Below, one piece after another: positions 32,582-44,365 of a DNA stretch of 64,000 bases (positions within the stretch are counted from its first letter, which is position 1; each line of letters begins with the position of its first letter). Made by a program: the position numbers and the translations under genes. The notes under the pieces are model-generated. The model was not told where the DNA came from. It worked only from the letters and a program-made list of their open reading frames with translations, and ran no database searches. Source of the stretch: Tetradesmus obliquus. Lineage: Eukaryota; Chlorophyta; Chlorophyceae; Sphaeropleales; Scenedesmaceae. Location of the stretch: the NCBI GenBank assembly GCA_030272155.1, contig CP126203.1, positions 806,001-870,000 of the forward strand. Direction: 5' to 3'.

Positions 32582-33465
32582 ATGATGCGGACAATCAGGA
32601 GTACTGTGGCAGCAGCATGGCTGCTGCTGCTGTATTCGATCGTTCTGCAAGCTTCCTTGGGAAAAATCCAACCGTTCAGGACGGACCTACCTATTACATA
32701 TAGTCATCACTATCGCTCTGACAGCACTCGCCCCAACGTATGCAAAATTGCTTACAAAGCGAACAGCACTCTCAATGGCACGTCTGGCTATGTGCCGTTT
32801 ATCGGCACCAGCATAGGAAGAGACCCTCAACAGCTCGTGTTGCGCCTCTACTACAGCACACTTCACTTCCCGGTCAAACACTTTGTTGTGGTGATCCCAG
32901 AAAGAGCCATGAGCCCACCGCATGGGGCTATCTGGTATGAGGTGCAGCACCTGAAGGAGTATGCAGACAACGTTGTGATCATCACCTGTGAGCATACCCC
33001 ATCGGTGGCTGAGGGCTGGAACGCAGGTGAGAGCAGTGCTGCTGCTGTTGAGCAAAAGCACCAGGTCTTTGGAAGGTGTTAGTTGACCCATGCTTGAAGT
33101 TTCCTCCAGGCCATGCTGTTGCATCCACCACCTCTTGCACACAAGCTGATGCTGTGTGCCACATCTTGTTGCACATGTGCTGCATCCATCAGCTTGTGTT
33201 GCCGCAGCTAGCTTGGCACATGCCAGGCTGCAGTGTGTGGCTTGCCAGCTCCAAGCAGCGAGAGGTCAGCATGCACAGCTGCCGCCATGCTGTCCTTTCT
33301 GCAGTGTTCCAGGCGTTCCCAAATGAAGCGTGGGGTGTCTACTGTGCGCGGGACACAGCTTGGATGCCGGGGTCTCTGCAAAAGCTTGCAGGGCACATGT
33401 GGAGAGCCTCAAATGACAGCAGTATAGAGGTGGCTCTGATGAACTGGTGAGGGGTGGTGCCAGGT

Positions 33466-33534
<69 letters not shown>

Positions 33535-34768
33535 TGTTGCTTACGGGAAAGCGTGGCAGATCGTGATCATAACATCAAGTGCCTCAGGCTCTGCGAACAA
33601 CAGCATGTCTGCTGCTTTTGAGGCTCTCAAGCTTCGTTCCAGCGTTTAGCTTTTAGCAGCAGACCACTCATCTCGCACAATTCATGCCCTGTGCTCACCA
33701 CTGGTGCTTGTTGGATTTGCGAGCTGTACTGCATTGCACAGCATGCGGCTGACGGCCTGCGTGTTGCATGTTTGCAGTGCTGCAGTATTGTGGCCCCTAT
33801 GCTGACATGCAGCACTGTGTATGTGTGGAATCAACGCAACGCAAGACGATACTTTTTGACACCTTGCCGCTCGGCTGCGCCGCGACTGCAGGACGTATCC
33901 AATAGGCGGGGGCTTGTACAACTCTTTCGGCCTGACGCGGGCAGCGATTGGCCGCTTTGGCCTGTTTGATGAGAACATCTACCCTGCTTTCTTTGAAGAC
34001 AACGATTTCCAGATCCGGCAGGCGCGCATGCAGCCGCAGATGCGCGTGCAGGTACTGCCTGACGTCATTATGCAGCATGGCAAGCGCAGTGAGCAGAGCT
34101 ATCGCTCGGGGGTGCACACCTCAAACGACCCGAATGATGAGCAGCGGGAGAAGCACATGAGCAGCTACTGGCAGCAGCGCGTTGAGATCAGTAAGGCGTA
34201 CCTCATCAGAAAGTGGGGCTGCAAGGACCGGGACTTCGGCGGCTGCCAATACCGGACGCCGTTCAACAAGTCACTGCCTGTCTGGTGAGCGCAGCTGGCT
34301 CAGCTCTTGCATGCTGTTACAGTTCGCACAACCATGTGCGAGCCATGCGGCGTGTTGCATGCTTTAGAAAGCTGCAGCGCACTCATGCTGCTGCTGGCAT
34401 TGCAAGTGCCTGAACTTGGATCATCCTTAGCCGCCCACTTGTGCAGCAACAAGATTAAATTATTCCCAGATTTCATTGTCTGTAACAGCCTGCACAAAGT
34501 CAACCTTGTTTGCATGTTGGTGGTTCCTTGATTGTGCCTTGCTGCCTGCAGGTACTGGCACACCAGCAAACACCAGCGAGCACTGGATTGGGGTTTGACA
34601 GCGAATGGCAGCCATATCATTGATGGCGAGGGCATTGCTGTGTACAAGCGCCCGGCAAATGACAGCTACATAGGATGGGCTGGTTACAACGAGTCGGCAC
34701 ATGTGTGCAGGATTACAGGACCTGTGGGCGTTGTAGCGCGCAATGCATCAGGCGTGTGGTGCATATGA
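32582..34768 (+). CDS. GT2-like secretory-pathway glycosyltransferase, copy 1
   Basis: Exons: 32582-33026, 33305-33446, 33892-34284, 34552-34768; 398 aa. It starts with a signal peptide or anchor (AAAWLLLLYSIVLQASLG). FIGTSIGRDPQQLVLRLYYS, then WNAGFQAFP and YCARDTAWMPGSL fit the nucleotide-binding half of GT-A family 2 enzymes, and FDENIYPAFFEDNDFQIR fits their acceptor-side ED.D motif. The donor sugar and product are unknown; the Golgi or ER lumen is expected. A close tandem copy follows. Relative to copy 2, one G is missing in the GVW codon context at about 34757, which shifts the frame and ends the protein early at GVWCI, about 45 residues short. An (AGC)25 run lies in intron 2. Confidence 0.75.
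33463..33534 (+). repeat. (AGC)n microsatellite in GT2-like copy 1 intron 2
   Basis: About 24-25 uninterrupted units shortly after the exon 2 donor. The paralogue has an equivalent interrupted run in the same intron, so it predates the gene duplication. Confidence 0.95.
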
Positions 34769-35582
34769 CGTAGATTGAATTAGCGGAATGTATGTCCCTT
34801 GAATGGGGAATTCAAACGAGTTGAATTGAGTTATATGTGTTATATCTGAAATGAGTCGAGCTGTATGTGTTATATGTGTTATATGTGTTATATGTGAAAT
34901 GAGTTGAGATTTTTGGGGATCCATGTTGTCGCTGGTTGCAGCAACCACCTGGTGGTGCTCAGCTGGTGGTGCTCAGCACAGCAGTGCTGCAGTTTGGTGC
35001 AGCAGCTACCCAAAGATGCGGGGGTCTGATGGGAATGTGGCAGTCCTTATAAGAATGCTTCATTCGCAGTATCTCGAATTGCCTGAATACCGGAGGCATG
35101 CCACCTTCAACTGAACAAACTGGGCATTGAGCCAACTTGCACATGCACCCAAAAAGACACATATGTCGTGTTGGGCGACGTCTCATCCCTACGTAAAACA
35201 ATTGATATTCGTTAACGGTACTTTTATAGTTCCAAGCATGAGATGTAGAGCCTTTCAGCTTGCTGTCACTGCTACAAAGCGGGTGGAGGCAGTGGAAGCA
35301 GCGATGACAACCAACGGACAGCTATACACTGCCTACCGCCGTGGTAGAAGCCGCCAACATCGTTGTACACAGTGATGCTGCTGGTCAACCAATCCTGGTT
35401 TGCGTTCCCTTGTCTCATTTGTCTGCCTGTGTGGGTTTACGGGTACCTTGGACCGCGATCGACCGTCGACGCCGGGCGTTTTCTGTTAAAAGAGTTGGGT
35501 ATGCCGCATATTTGAACGTGTTTCACAGAACATGGGTTGTGGTAAACGCTTTGGCAACCAATATCATCCCAGCGCTTGCTTG
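34769..35582. other. Spacer between the tandem GT2-like genes
   Basis: Contains a small TTATATGTG-type tandem repeat at about 34831-34900 and otherwise no recognisable feature. The promoter of copy 2 must lie here. Confidence 0.5.
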
Positions 35583-36485
35583 ATGTGGGCAGCTGCGAGT
35601 GCTGCGACAGCAGTTTGGCCGCTGCTGCTGCTGCTGTGCTCGGTTGTTGTGCATTCTTCCTCGGCACAAAGCCAGCCTCTGAAACTAGATATACCAGTCA
35701 CATACGAGCACTACTATCGCATTGAAAGCATTCGCCCCAACGTATGCAAGATTGCTTACAAAGCGAACAGCACTCTCAATGGCACATCTGGCTATGTGCC
35801 GTTTATTGGCACCAGCATAGGGAGAGACCCTCAGCAGCTCGTCTTGCGGCTCTACTACAGTACACTACACTACCCCGTCAAATAATTTGTGGTTGTGATA
35901 CCTGAGAGGGCCATGAGCCCACCACATGGTGCCATCTGGTATGAGGTGCAGCACCTGAAGGAGTATGCAGACAACGTTGTGATCATCACCTGCGAGCATA
36001 CGCCCTCGGTGGCAGAAGGTTGGAACGCAGGTGAGAGCAGTGCTCCTGCTGCTGCTGTCAGCTAACAAGCCTAGGCTACAGCCGACTCCATGTGTACCGA
36101 TTTGATGCTTGAAGGGCCTCGCACGCCATGCTGCTGTTGAAATAGCTTTGTTGCACATCTTGGGCACGCAGAGAAACATACTGTGTGCTGCTATCATCAG
36201 CAGTCCACTGCTGTGCCTGACTCAACATTCCTTCAACCCACCAGCCGCCAAACGCCATGCTGTCCTTTCTGCAGTGTTCCAGGCGTTTCTGGAAGAAGCG
36301 TGGGGTGTGTACTGTTCGCGGGACACAGCTTGGATGCCGGGGACCCTGCCGAAGCTCGCTTGGCACATGTGGAAAGCTTCACGTGACAGCAGCATAGAGG
36401 TAGCGCTGATGAACTGGTGAGGGGTGCACCAGGCGGCAGCAGCAGCAGCAGCAGCAGCAGCGGCAGCAGCAGGAGCGCTCCTGCT

Positions 36486-36524
<39 letters not shown>

Positions 36525-37831
36525 GCCCCTGCCACAGTGGCGTAGATGAGCTAGTTATGCCAAGCGGCAGCAGCTGTTCACTGGCAGCCATGGCATCACT
36601 CGCATGATCTGTTGAATGCAATCTTCACATCGGCACATTGGCAGCCACAATGTAGCGTATCGTATCATGACATGCCTCACATGTATGCTACGCACAGAGC
36701 CAGAGTGCAGGTGGTATTGAGGAGCTGATACCTAGCGCTGTGTTCCGGCCCCAGCTAACGCTGTACATCCACCATATGCCGCTCTGCTGCTGCGCGGCTG
36801 CAGGACTTACCCTATTGGCTTCGGCATCTACAATTCCTTTGGGATGACACGAGCAGCAATTGGCCGCTTTGGCCTGTTTGATGAGAACATCTACCCGGCA
36901 TTTCACGAAGACAACGACTTCCAGATCAGGCAGGCCCGCATGCAGCCGCCGATAAAAGTTTTCCGGCTGCCTGACGTCATTCTGCAGCACGGCAAGCGCA
37001 ACGAATCAAGCTACCAGTCAGGCGTGTACACGGCAGACGATCCAAACGACGCGCAGCGCGAAAGCAACATGCGGAGCTTCTGGCAGCAGCGCTTTTTCAC
37101 CAATGGTGTGTACCTGATGCGCAAGTGGGGCTGCCCGGGCCGCACCTGGGCTGCCTGCAAGTACCAAACGCCGTTCAACAAGGCGCTGCCTGTATGGTGA
37201 ACACGGCTGCTGCTGACAGTCATGCATGTGCTAGCTGTTGTTGTCATTCGTGCCCTGCACATACAGACGCTGCTGTTGGCATTGCACGGACTTGCACCTG
37301 GCTGGCTTCAGTGGACGTACCACTGTGTGCAGCAACCAGACATGCTTAGGCCTCCTGGAGGTTATGTGTCTGTCACAGCCTGCATAACTTCACGGCCGTG
37401 CTTTTGAAGTGCTAAGGCAAGCAAACAGGCAATGCGTTGTAACTGTGGGACCCGCCCCCTGCCTGGCTGCCTGCAGGTACTGGCACACCAGCAGACACCA
37501 GCGAGCACTGGACCGTGGGTTGACATCAAATGACACCCACGTGATTGATGGAGACGGCGAGGTGGTGTATGCGCGCCCAAAAGATGACAACTACGTGGGG
37601 TGGGCTGGTTACAAGGAGTCGGCGCATGTGTGCAGGATCACAGGGCCTCCGGGCGTAGTAGCACGCAATGCGTCAGGCGTGTGGGTGCATTTGATGTCAC
37701 AATGGCACAGTAAAGAAGCAGACATTAGTGTCGAAGTGGGGAATGGGGTACGCTTGTCGTCACCTAATGATACCATCATCACCGAGTGTGCGTATGCAAC
37801 AGTGGATACATACTGCACAAGTATGTTATAA
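35583..37831 (+). pseudogene. GT2-like glycosyltransferase, copy 2, with in-frame stop
   Basis: The exon plan equals copy 1: 35583-36030, 36275-36416, 36804-37196, 37477-37831 (446 codons). Exons 2 and 3 have exactly the same lengths as in copy 1. The start at 35583 gives a signal peptide (PLLLLLCSVVVHSSSA); an ATG at 35532 is in frame too. Codon 101 (35883-35885) is TAA where copy 1 has a His codon, yet the frame stays open afterwards and all conserved motifs remain (YCSRDTAWMPG, FDENIYPAFHEDNDFQIR). The C-terminus is about 45 residues longer than in copy 1. Either a recent pseudogene, a sequencing error, or readthrough. TAA is the normal stop of MFP2 here, so a reassigned codon is unlikely. 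Confidence 0.7.
36439..36521 (+). repeat. Interrupted CAG microsatellite in GT2-like copy 2 intron 2
   Basis: Two CAG runs separated by gagcgctcctgct, in the same intron and position as the run in copy 1. Confidence 0.9.
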
Positions 37832-37870
37832 GAGCGATTCCCCAAGTTGAGGGTGGCATGAGGACCCCTC

Positions 37871-38095
37871 GTGAAGATCTGCAGAGCTTCTGCAGCTGCC
37901 TGAGCAGTTGCGTTGAAGCAGCATGGAGATCTGCAAAGCTTCTGCACTGGCAGGCTGCCAGAGCCGTTGCGTTGAAGCAGCATGGAGATCTGCAAAGCTT
38001 CTGCACTGGCAGGCTGCCGGAGCAGCTGCGTTGAAGCAGCATGGAGATCTGCAAAGCTTCTGCAGCTGCCAGAGCAGTTGCATTGAAGCAGGGAC
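37871..38095 (+). repeat. 59-bp tandem repeat, about four units
   Basis: Units share gagatctgcaaagcttctgca, recurring at 37923, 37982 and 38041, with a diverged first unit at about 37871. Lies just beyond the GT2-like copy 2 stop. Confidence 0.85.
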
Positions 38096-38187
38096 CTGTG
38101 CAAATATTGATAAGGGAAGGAGACAGCATCAGGCCACTGAACAGGCCATGTCTTCGTAGGCTAGCACTACTCGTGGTTTAGGATCAG

Positions 38188-38595
38188 GTGATTTGTGGAA
38201 AGGGGATTCAGCAGCAAGGCCCTCTCATGCATCTGGTTGCAGTTGCAGTGGTGCTTGTTGCAGGGGTAACAGCAATGGTCACGCCGTCGCCATCAATATA
38301 TATTTGTGACAAGGATGGCCATCCCACCAGATCCACATGCCAACCGGGTTGCAATCAACAGGCGGCAAACATAACACGCATGTTACCGTTATACACTCTC
38401 ATGTTATATAATTGGTACAACGAGCAAGCAGGTCAATCATTAGAGGTCAATCATTGCATGCAACATAATGCGTACTCATGTTTGTACATGTTACCGTTTG
38501 TACCTGTTACCGATCAACGCCACTACATACAATGTCACCGCTCAACTTTGAATTCACAAGATAATGATGGCGGTGCCTTTCAATGTGAGTGTTGA
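38188..38595 (+). CDS. Possible small secreted Cys-rich protein
   Basis: A 135-codon open frame; from the second Met (about 38227) it begins MHLVAVAVVLVAGVTAMV, a good signal peptide. The rest has ten Cys and ends CEC. The composition differs from CAG-shadow frames nearby. No family recognised and no intron support, so it could be chance or 3' untranslated sequence. Confidence 0.25.
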   Translation: MICGKGIQQQGPLMHLVAVAVVLVAGVTAMVTPSPSIYICDKDGHPTRSTCQPGCNQQAANITRMLPLYTLMLYNWYNEQAGQSLEVNHCMQHNAYSCLYMLPFVPVTDQRHYIQCHRSTLNSQDNDGGAFQCEC

Positions 38596-39384
38596 TGCCA
38601 GTAACCAGGACAACAAAAAGTAGCCAGGTGATGCCGGCAAATGGCACCGCAGCTGACCCAGCTATGGGGTACAAGTGCTGAGTGCACCGCGTGCGTATAC
38701 ACAGACGTAGTTGAACAACTGTTCATGCAATGCTGTGTTGCCACAACATGAGCAACACATCATTCAAAACTGCAAGCAGGCGGAAACATGCCACCACAGC
38801 ACACAAGCGTTCGCGCACTATGTACGTCACAAAAACCGTGGGATTGTCTAATAGTCAACAGCCAGCAGCCTGCTCCAGCCACCATAGGTACAGGCAACAG
38901 TCACTGCACGCTATACTGCCCACTCTGCTATTGTACATGGTTTCAGCTCTTATGACGAGCCGACACCTCACATACTTGCTTTCTCAGTAACCTTTGCCGC
39001 TGTACGTGATATGCCAAAGCACTGACAACACGTGCTGCATCTGCTGCTGTTGCAGCAACAGAGGCATATGAGCAAGCACAACTTCATGTGACAAAAGCAA
39101 GCATTCAAGTCCCTTGCCTGGGATGCCAGGCTAAGCAGCAGCGCTGCAACTGATAGCCAACAGCATGCAGAGGCCAGCGCTGTTGCAGCACATAAGGCTA
39201 CATGTGTACAGCTGTATAAGGACGAATCCTAGACAAAGCCAGGATCCCGAAGGACGCTGGTAACGCACAGCTGCGCACCTTCAAGCAATGCTGGACCAGA
39301 AGACCCCCGTCAAAGTCTCCTGGCACTCCGAGTGGGCGCTCCATGTGTACAGCTGCTAGCCAGACATGCACATCCCACCCAGGA

Positions 39385-39450
<66 letters not shown>

Positions 39451-40520
39451 GCTACCCATCAAGCCATAGCATCAAGCCCCCACCCAAGACATAACCAGCA
39501 GTCCACTCACCACTAGGCAGCTTACACAGCTTGTGGAAAAGCTATGAAGTGGTACAGGGCGAAGCACGGCCCATCATCACATAACAACAGCACAGGCAGC
39601 ACACATCACATAGCAGCAAAGTCGCTGCTGGGATGTGCCTGAGCAGAATACTGGTACAGATACACAGATACTACATGCTGTCACTGATAAGGTAAGAAAA
39701 AAATGACGTTCTGTCACGTTGTCATGACTTCACCTGACGGCAATGCACAGCAACAACATGTGATGATACATGGCAAGTGCTGCAGCAGGCGTGTTACAGC
39801 AGCTTGTGCTCGACCCTGACACAACGCAGGCCGGTGCGCTATGTGCCTTGCCTAGCACTACTGTTCAAGGCACTACTGGCTTTGCAGCTCGTCTATAGCA
39901 AGCCAACCACAACCAGCCGCAGCAGCCGCAGCGCAGCTGCTGACAACCACCTGAGTACTGATACATGCAGAATTGGCTGTGTCGCTCGTATTCTTCACCT
40001 TGCTGCGGTGGCAGCTGCAAAGGCTACAGAAACATGACTGCCAATCACAACCCGTCAATGCAACTGAGATATGTAGCAGCTACAGCTGCAGCTGCAACAT
40101 AACCAACACCTTGCACGCAAAACGCTCCACAACACATCACTGCAGCAACAGCAACAAGCCAGTGTGCAGCAGCAGCGCACAATCAACACCATGCAGCTGC
40201 TGATGCTGATGGAGCTGCAAGGTACTGTCGGCCTGCCCAGAGCATCCCCCTCGGCACATGTGCTGTGCCTGTGCATAGCTGCCACTGCGTTGCTTGGCAA
40301 CCGCGCCATACAATGCTACAGCTGCAGTAGCAGGCTGCTGCCACTGCAGACATCACTCGCACACCCTGACGAACAGCAGCATATCGAGCCGTGCGAGGCG
40401 CTACACACCACCTGCCTGCCTGCCTGCCTGCTGCTGCTGCTTCTGCAAACGCCCAGGTGCCGCACATGTTGAACGACTCTTCCTCCCCAGCAGTTTGTGC
40501 TGTGCTTACTACAATCCCAG
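38596..40520. other. Intergenic region, no gene seen
   Basis: Spacer between the GT2-like pair and the 3' end of AMMECR1. It contains an (ATC)n run. Other open frames are short and without motifs. Confidence 0.5.
39385..39450 (+). repeat. (ATC)22 microsatellite
   Basis: A perfect trinucleotide run of about 66 bases, the only long non-CAG triplet run in the window. Confidence 0.95.
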
Positions 40521-40521
40521 C

Positions 40522-40615
40522 TGCTGCCAGCGCATCACCTGCATCTCCACTGCTGCCAGCGCATCACCTGCATCTCCACTGCTGCCAGCGCATCACCTGC
40601 ATCTCCACTGCTCAG
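40522..40615. repeat. 29-bp minisatellite, three units
   Basis: Three near-perfect copies of a unit starting ctgctgccagcgcatcacct, directly next to the AMMECR1 stop, in its presumed 3' untranslated region. Confidence 0.9.
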
Positions 40616-42164
40616 GCGAAGAGCAGCTTGCCTAGCCGGCCCCTGCTGCTACTGCTGCTGCTGCCCTGCAGCAGCTGCTCTACGTCCTCCTGCAGCCTGC
40701 TGCAGCTGCCTGCTTGGTAGTCAGCAAAGCTGAGCGCTGCCTTGCTGCTCTGGTAGCGCGTCACATGCAAGCTGTCCAGCAGCTCCTGGCTGGGCTTGCC
40801 CTGGTATCCTGCAGGACAGCAGGCACGGCAGTTTGATGTTAACCGCAACATAGCAGGCTGCTCTGGTAGCGCGTCACATGCAAACTGTCCAACAGCTCCT
40901 GGCTGGGCCTGCTTTGAAAGCCTGCAGGACAGAAAAGCGGGTCAAGCAGCTGAAAATGTATGGCACAAAAGCAGGCACGACGTGCTGCCACAAGAGGGCC
41001 TGCAGCAGCTCCTGGCTGGGCTTGCCCTGGAAGCCTGCAGGACAGCAGCAGCAGGCGGAGGGATGTTGCAACGCAAGACTGCAGAAAAAAATGGAGCTGC
41101 GGAACAGCATGCAGGAGGCGGTCTGTGCCTGCACTGCAGACACACATGTGGAGCATACAGCACAGGTTGCAAGCATCCCCTTTGCTCTTCAGCCCTGCTG
41201 CTGTACGTGCTGTGCTGCTCCCTGTACTTCCCATCTGAGCAGCTGGCGAAACTCCAAACCCCGCCTCCTGACTCGGCTGCATACAGCTCTCACCAGCCTT
41301 GCGTATCAGCGCCTCAATGCACTGCTGCTTGCTCCAGCCTTGGTCCCCAGCCACTTCAGGCAGGAAGGTGGCTGTGCGCTTGCAGGACAGCACTGGGTCA
41401 GTGAACTCGATGATTAAGCCATGCTGCCCAATCGCCCAGTCCTGCCAGCTAGCTGCCTCCTCAAAGCAGCGCAGCAGCGACACTGAGCAGCTGAGCTGCG
41501 AGACCTCCTTGAGTTGCACTGGGCTGAACCTGCTGTCGCGCAGTGCACTGCAGGCACAAACACATGCATGCAGAGGAGGTTGAATGATGGTCAAGCCGAC
41601 GTTGTGTTGGGCACAAGCTGCACAGTCGGGTAGCACGATGGCGAATGGGTGGTGCTTGCAGGAAGCGGCAAGTTGCTGTGGTCAATGCAGCAGTGATGCA
41701 ACAGCCACGGAGGATGCAGCTGTAAATTGCACTCCAGCCCAAACGCAGTTTATTTGTGACGCTTGATGTAGTAATAAGTGTGCTGCAGGTTGCTTGCACA
41801 TATAGCAGCAGCAGCTTGCACATAAAGCAGCAGCAGCTGTTTGAGGTGGTGCTGCTGTTCTGCATGCATGCTGTGGCAAAGGCACCTGCCCGCACCTGGT
41901 CAGGGCATAGTCCTTGACCGCAGTGTGTAGTCTCCTTGGCTCCAGCGTGCCTATGCAGCCGCGCAGCTGCGTGTTCTGGCCCCAGTTGGAGCTCTTATTC
42001 CAAGTCACGAACAACGGTTGGTACCCGTCCGCGAAATCAGGTGCAGGCGAGTCAACTTTGGTAAGGTGAGAAATGAGCACGTCAAAGCAGAAGCTGCAGT
42101 GATCTTGCGAGGCCTGCATCTGCGTGACCTCCTCAGTGGAGGTGGAGGCCTTGCTGCGCCTCAT
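40612..42164 (-). CDS. AMMECR1: AMMECR1 domain protein
   Basis: Exons (complement): 42164-41896, 41547-41294, 40808-40612; 239 aa, phases 2 and 1. Conserved blocks appear in order: FCFDVLISHL near the N-terminus, PLFVTWNK, LRGCIGTLEPR (the invariant LRGCIG core), SALRDSRFSPV, LSCSVSLL, CFEEA..WQDW.IGQHGLIIEF, RTATFLPEVA..QGW, EALIRKAG, VTRYQSSKAALSFADY. This is the full AMMECR1 domain, conserved from archaea to humans, proposed to have a catalytic Cys in LRGCIG but without an established reaction. The C-terminus has a short Ser/Leu tail. Two upstream copies of the exon 3 start are present. Head to head with the dynein-like gene. Confidence 0.95.
40839..41044 (-). repeat. Two copies of AMMECR1 exon 3 start with in-frame acceptors
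   Basis: Acceptors at about 40926 and 41044 each open into F(Q)..PSQELL in the same phase as the true exon 3 acceptor at 40808. The first copy reads GFQSRPSQELLDSLHVTRY and stops at 40839; the second diverges after PSQELLQ. Only the 40808 exon carries the conserved LSFADY end. Confidence 0.85.
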
Positions 42165-42486
42165 GCTTGCTACCGCTGCAAGAAGGCTTATACAGATGTG
42201 TCAAATCCTGTTTACGGGCAACTGGGCAGGTATGAGGTAGTTGTGCCGGTTGGCTTCCAGCCAAGGTTGCGACATTGACTCCCTGAACCCCTGTGTGATT
42301 TGACTGTCACGAAAGCCCTTGTTCTCGATGTTGGTCGTCGGGGCCTGAAACGATGCCAAAACGTTTCGCCTGATGTGAAGTAAGGTTCGAAGATGCTTGA
42401 TATCTACTGTGCTGAAGTGCAGGGTCCTGCATGAGCTTGATGGTGAAGGGATTGAGCAGCACTGCTGAGCAGCTGCTTGATCGGCG
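42165..42486. promoter_or_regulatory. Shared intergenic region between AMMECR1 and dynein-like gene
   Basis: Divergent start codons 322 bases apart. No specific motif recognised. Confidence 0.5.
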
Positions 42487-43290
42487 ATGGGCAGCCGAAG
42501 AAGCACAACGGAGAGAGGGCAGGCTGTGAACCTGAGCCTTCAAGTGAGTCCTGGTTATCTGCTGCTACAGTTTCTGGCAACATGCCCATCACAACTGCTT
42601 CAAGATGCATGCTGCCACCACTGCTCGTTGCTGTCTTTGTCCAGGGTCAGAAGGTGGCAACAGCAGGCAATGACCCTTTCGGACTGGGGGTCAACCTCTC
42701 TTTCTCTGGCTGTGGCCTGTACGAGTCGTCAACAGAAAGCAGCAGCAGCAGCTGCAGCTTCCTGCCACCTGTACCAAGCGTTCCAGGCCTTGCAACAGCA
42801 GATGGCAGTAACAGCAACCCAGCACAGCAGCTCAAGCTGCGCAGGGGCTCAGCAGCAGCAGGAAACAGTGTATCTCCTGTGCAGCATCGAGCTTGGCAGC
42901 ACGCCAAACAAGCAGCATCAAAGCAGGCTGGTGCGTGAATGATTGTTGTGCTGCGTGTTCCTGCAAGCAACCTCCCACCACGGTGCCTGAGCAATGTTGT
43001 TGTTCCACAACAGCATCTAAGCGTATAGCCTGCAGCACATGCAAGAACACACAGCATCATAGGTCATGTTGCTGCTTGCAGAGTGCATGCTGGCTTGTTG
43101 TGGCACACATCAGTAGCGCAACGGGTTTCTGTGCTGCTGTCATTGTTGTGTTGCCAGGTGCACTCCCAAGCTACCAGCTGCCACAGCCTCAGCCACAGCA
43201 GCATGCCAGCAGCAAAGGCACAAGCAGCCCAGGCAGGCAGCAGCAGCCAGGCACCTGGGGTCGCAGCACAACTCCTGCCCTCCTGCCTTC

Positions 43291-43340
<50 letters not shown>

Positions 43341-44323
43341 CTGGGCGTGGTATGAAAACCACATCTGGCAACGCAAGCAGCTGCACATTGAAATCTAAAC
43401 AGCAGATTCATCCATCTAGACTCGCTACCCTATCACCTGGCAGCCCTTCCAGCAGTGGCAACAGCAGCAGCCACAACAGCGGCAGGGAAGCAATGCTGGA
43501 AAGGACGCAGCACTTGACAACCATTGTGGTGAGTGGCATATACTGGAGGTTATTCCATCTGCAGTAGCAGCCGCACCGGCAGCAGCAGCTGCCGCTTCAC
43601 CTAGTCAGCTACAGCTTCCGCACCAACGCACCGACAACATGATAGCCTGCCTCATTCTCATCTTCAGCAATTGGCAGTGCCTGTCTTGTGCAGAGCACTC
43701 ATCCACCTTTGCTAGCAGCTGTGCATGTCCAAGCAGCTTGATCTACTCAACACATTGCGTTGTCTGGCTCCTTCCTGCAGTTGCCACCAGGTGTTGTTAC
43801 AGGCATCGATGCTGTGACGTACTTTGCCAGTGGGGCAGGCAAAGCCAGCGACCTCATCTACTGCAACCTTGCCGCCAGCTGCAATTGCCGCTGCTCTTGC
43901 CAGCCCACAATTAACAGCACAGCCTCTGCACCAGGAGCGGACAGCGCCAATCAGCCGAGCTTTGACAACAAGAATGTTGCTGCCAGTGAAAGCAGCAGCG
44001 GTCAGGCACGCTCGCCACGCATCAACAGCACAGCTGCAGCCTGCAAGGACTGTGCAGAGTACAACCCATACCAGCTGGTGGCTGTGCCGCAGCAGGAGGC
44101 AAATAAGCAGCAGCACTTTATTGTGTCCTACAATGGCGTCATACATATGAGGTGAATAATGGAGTATGAGTTGGCGTCTGACACCGCTGTTCTGTTTTCT
44201 GTTCAGCAATTGTGTCAGCTGCCTTGTTAAGTAAGCCATACGTGTCAGCGGACAGTGCTTTGAAGCGTTGCACTTTTTCGATTGCTCTGCAAGGGTTTTG
44301 CAGGTGACCACAGCAGGTGCAAC

Positions 44324-44365
<42 letters not shown>

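Noticed and set aside
35883..35885. Idea that TAA is a sense codon in this organism
   Set aside because: TAA is the natural stop directly after the PTS1 of MFP2, so the standard code applies and the TAA in GT2-like copy 2 is a lesion or an error.
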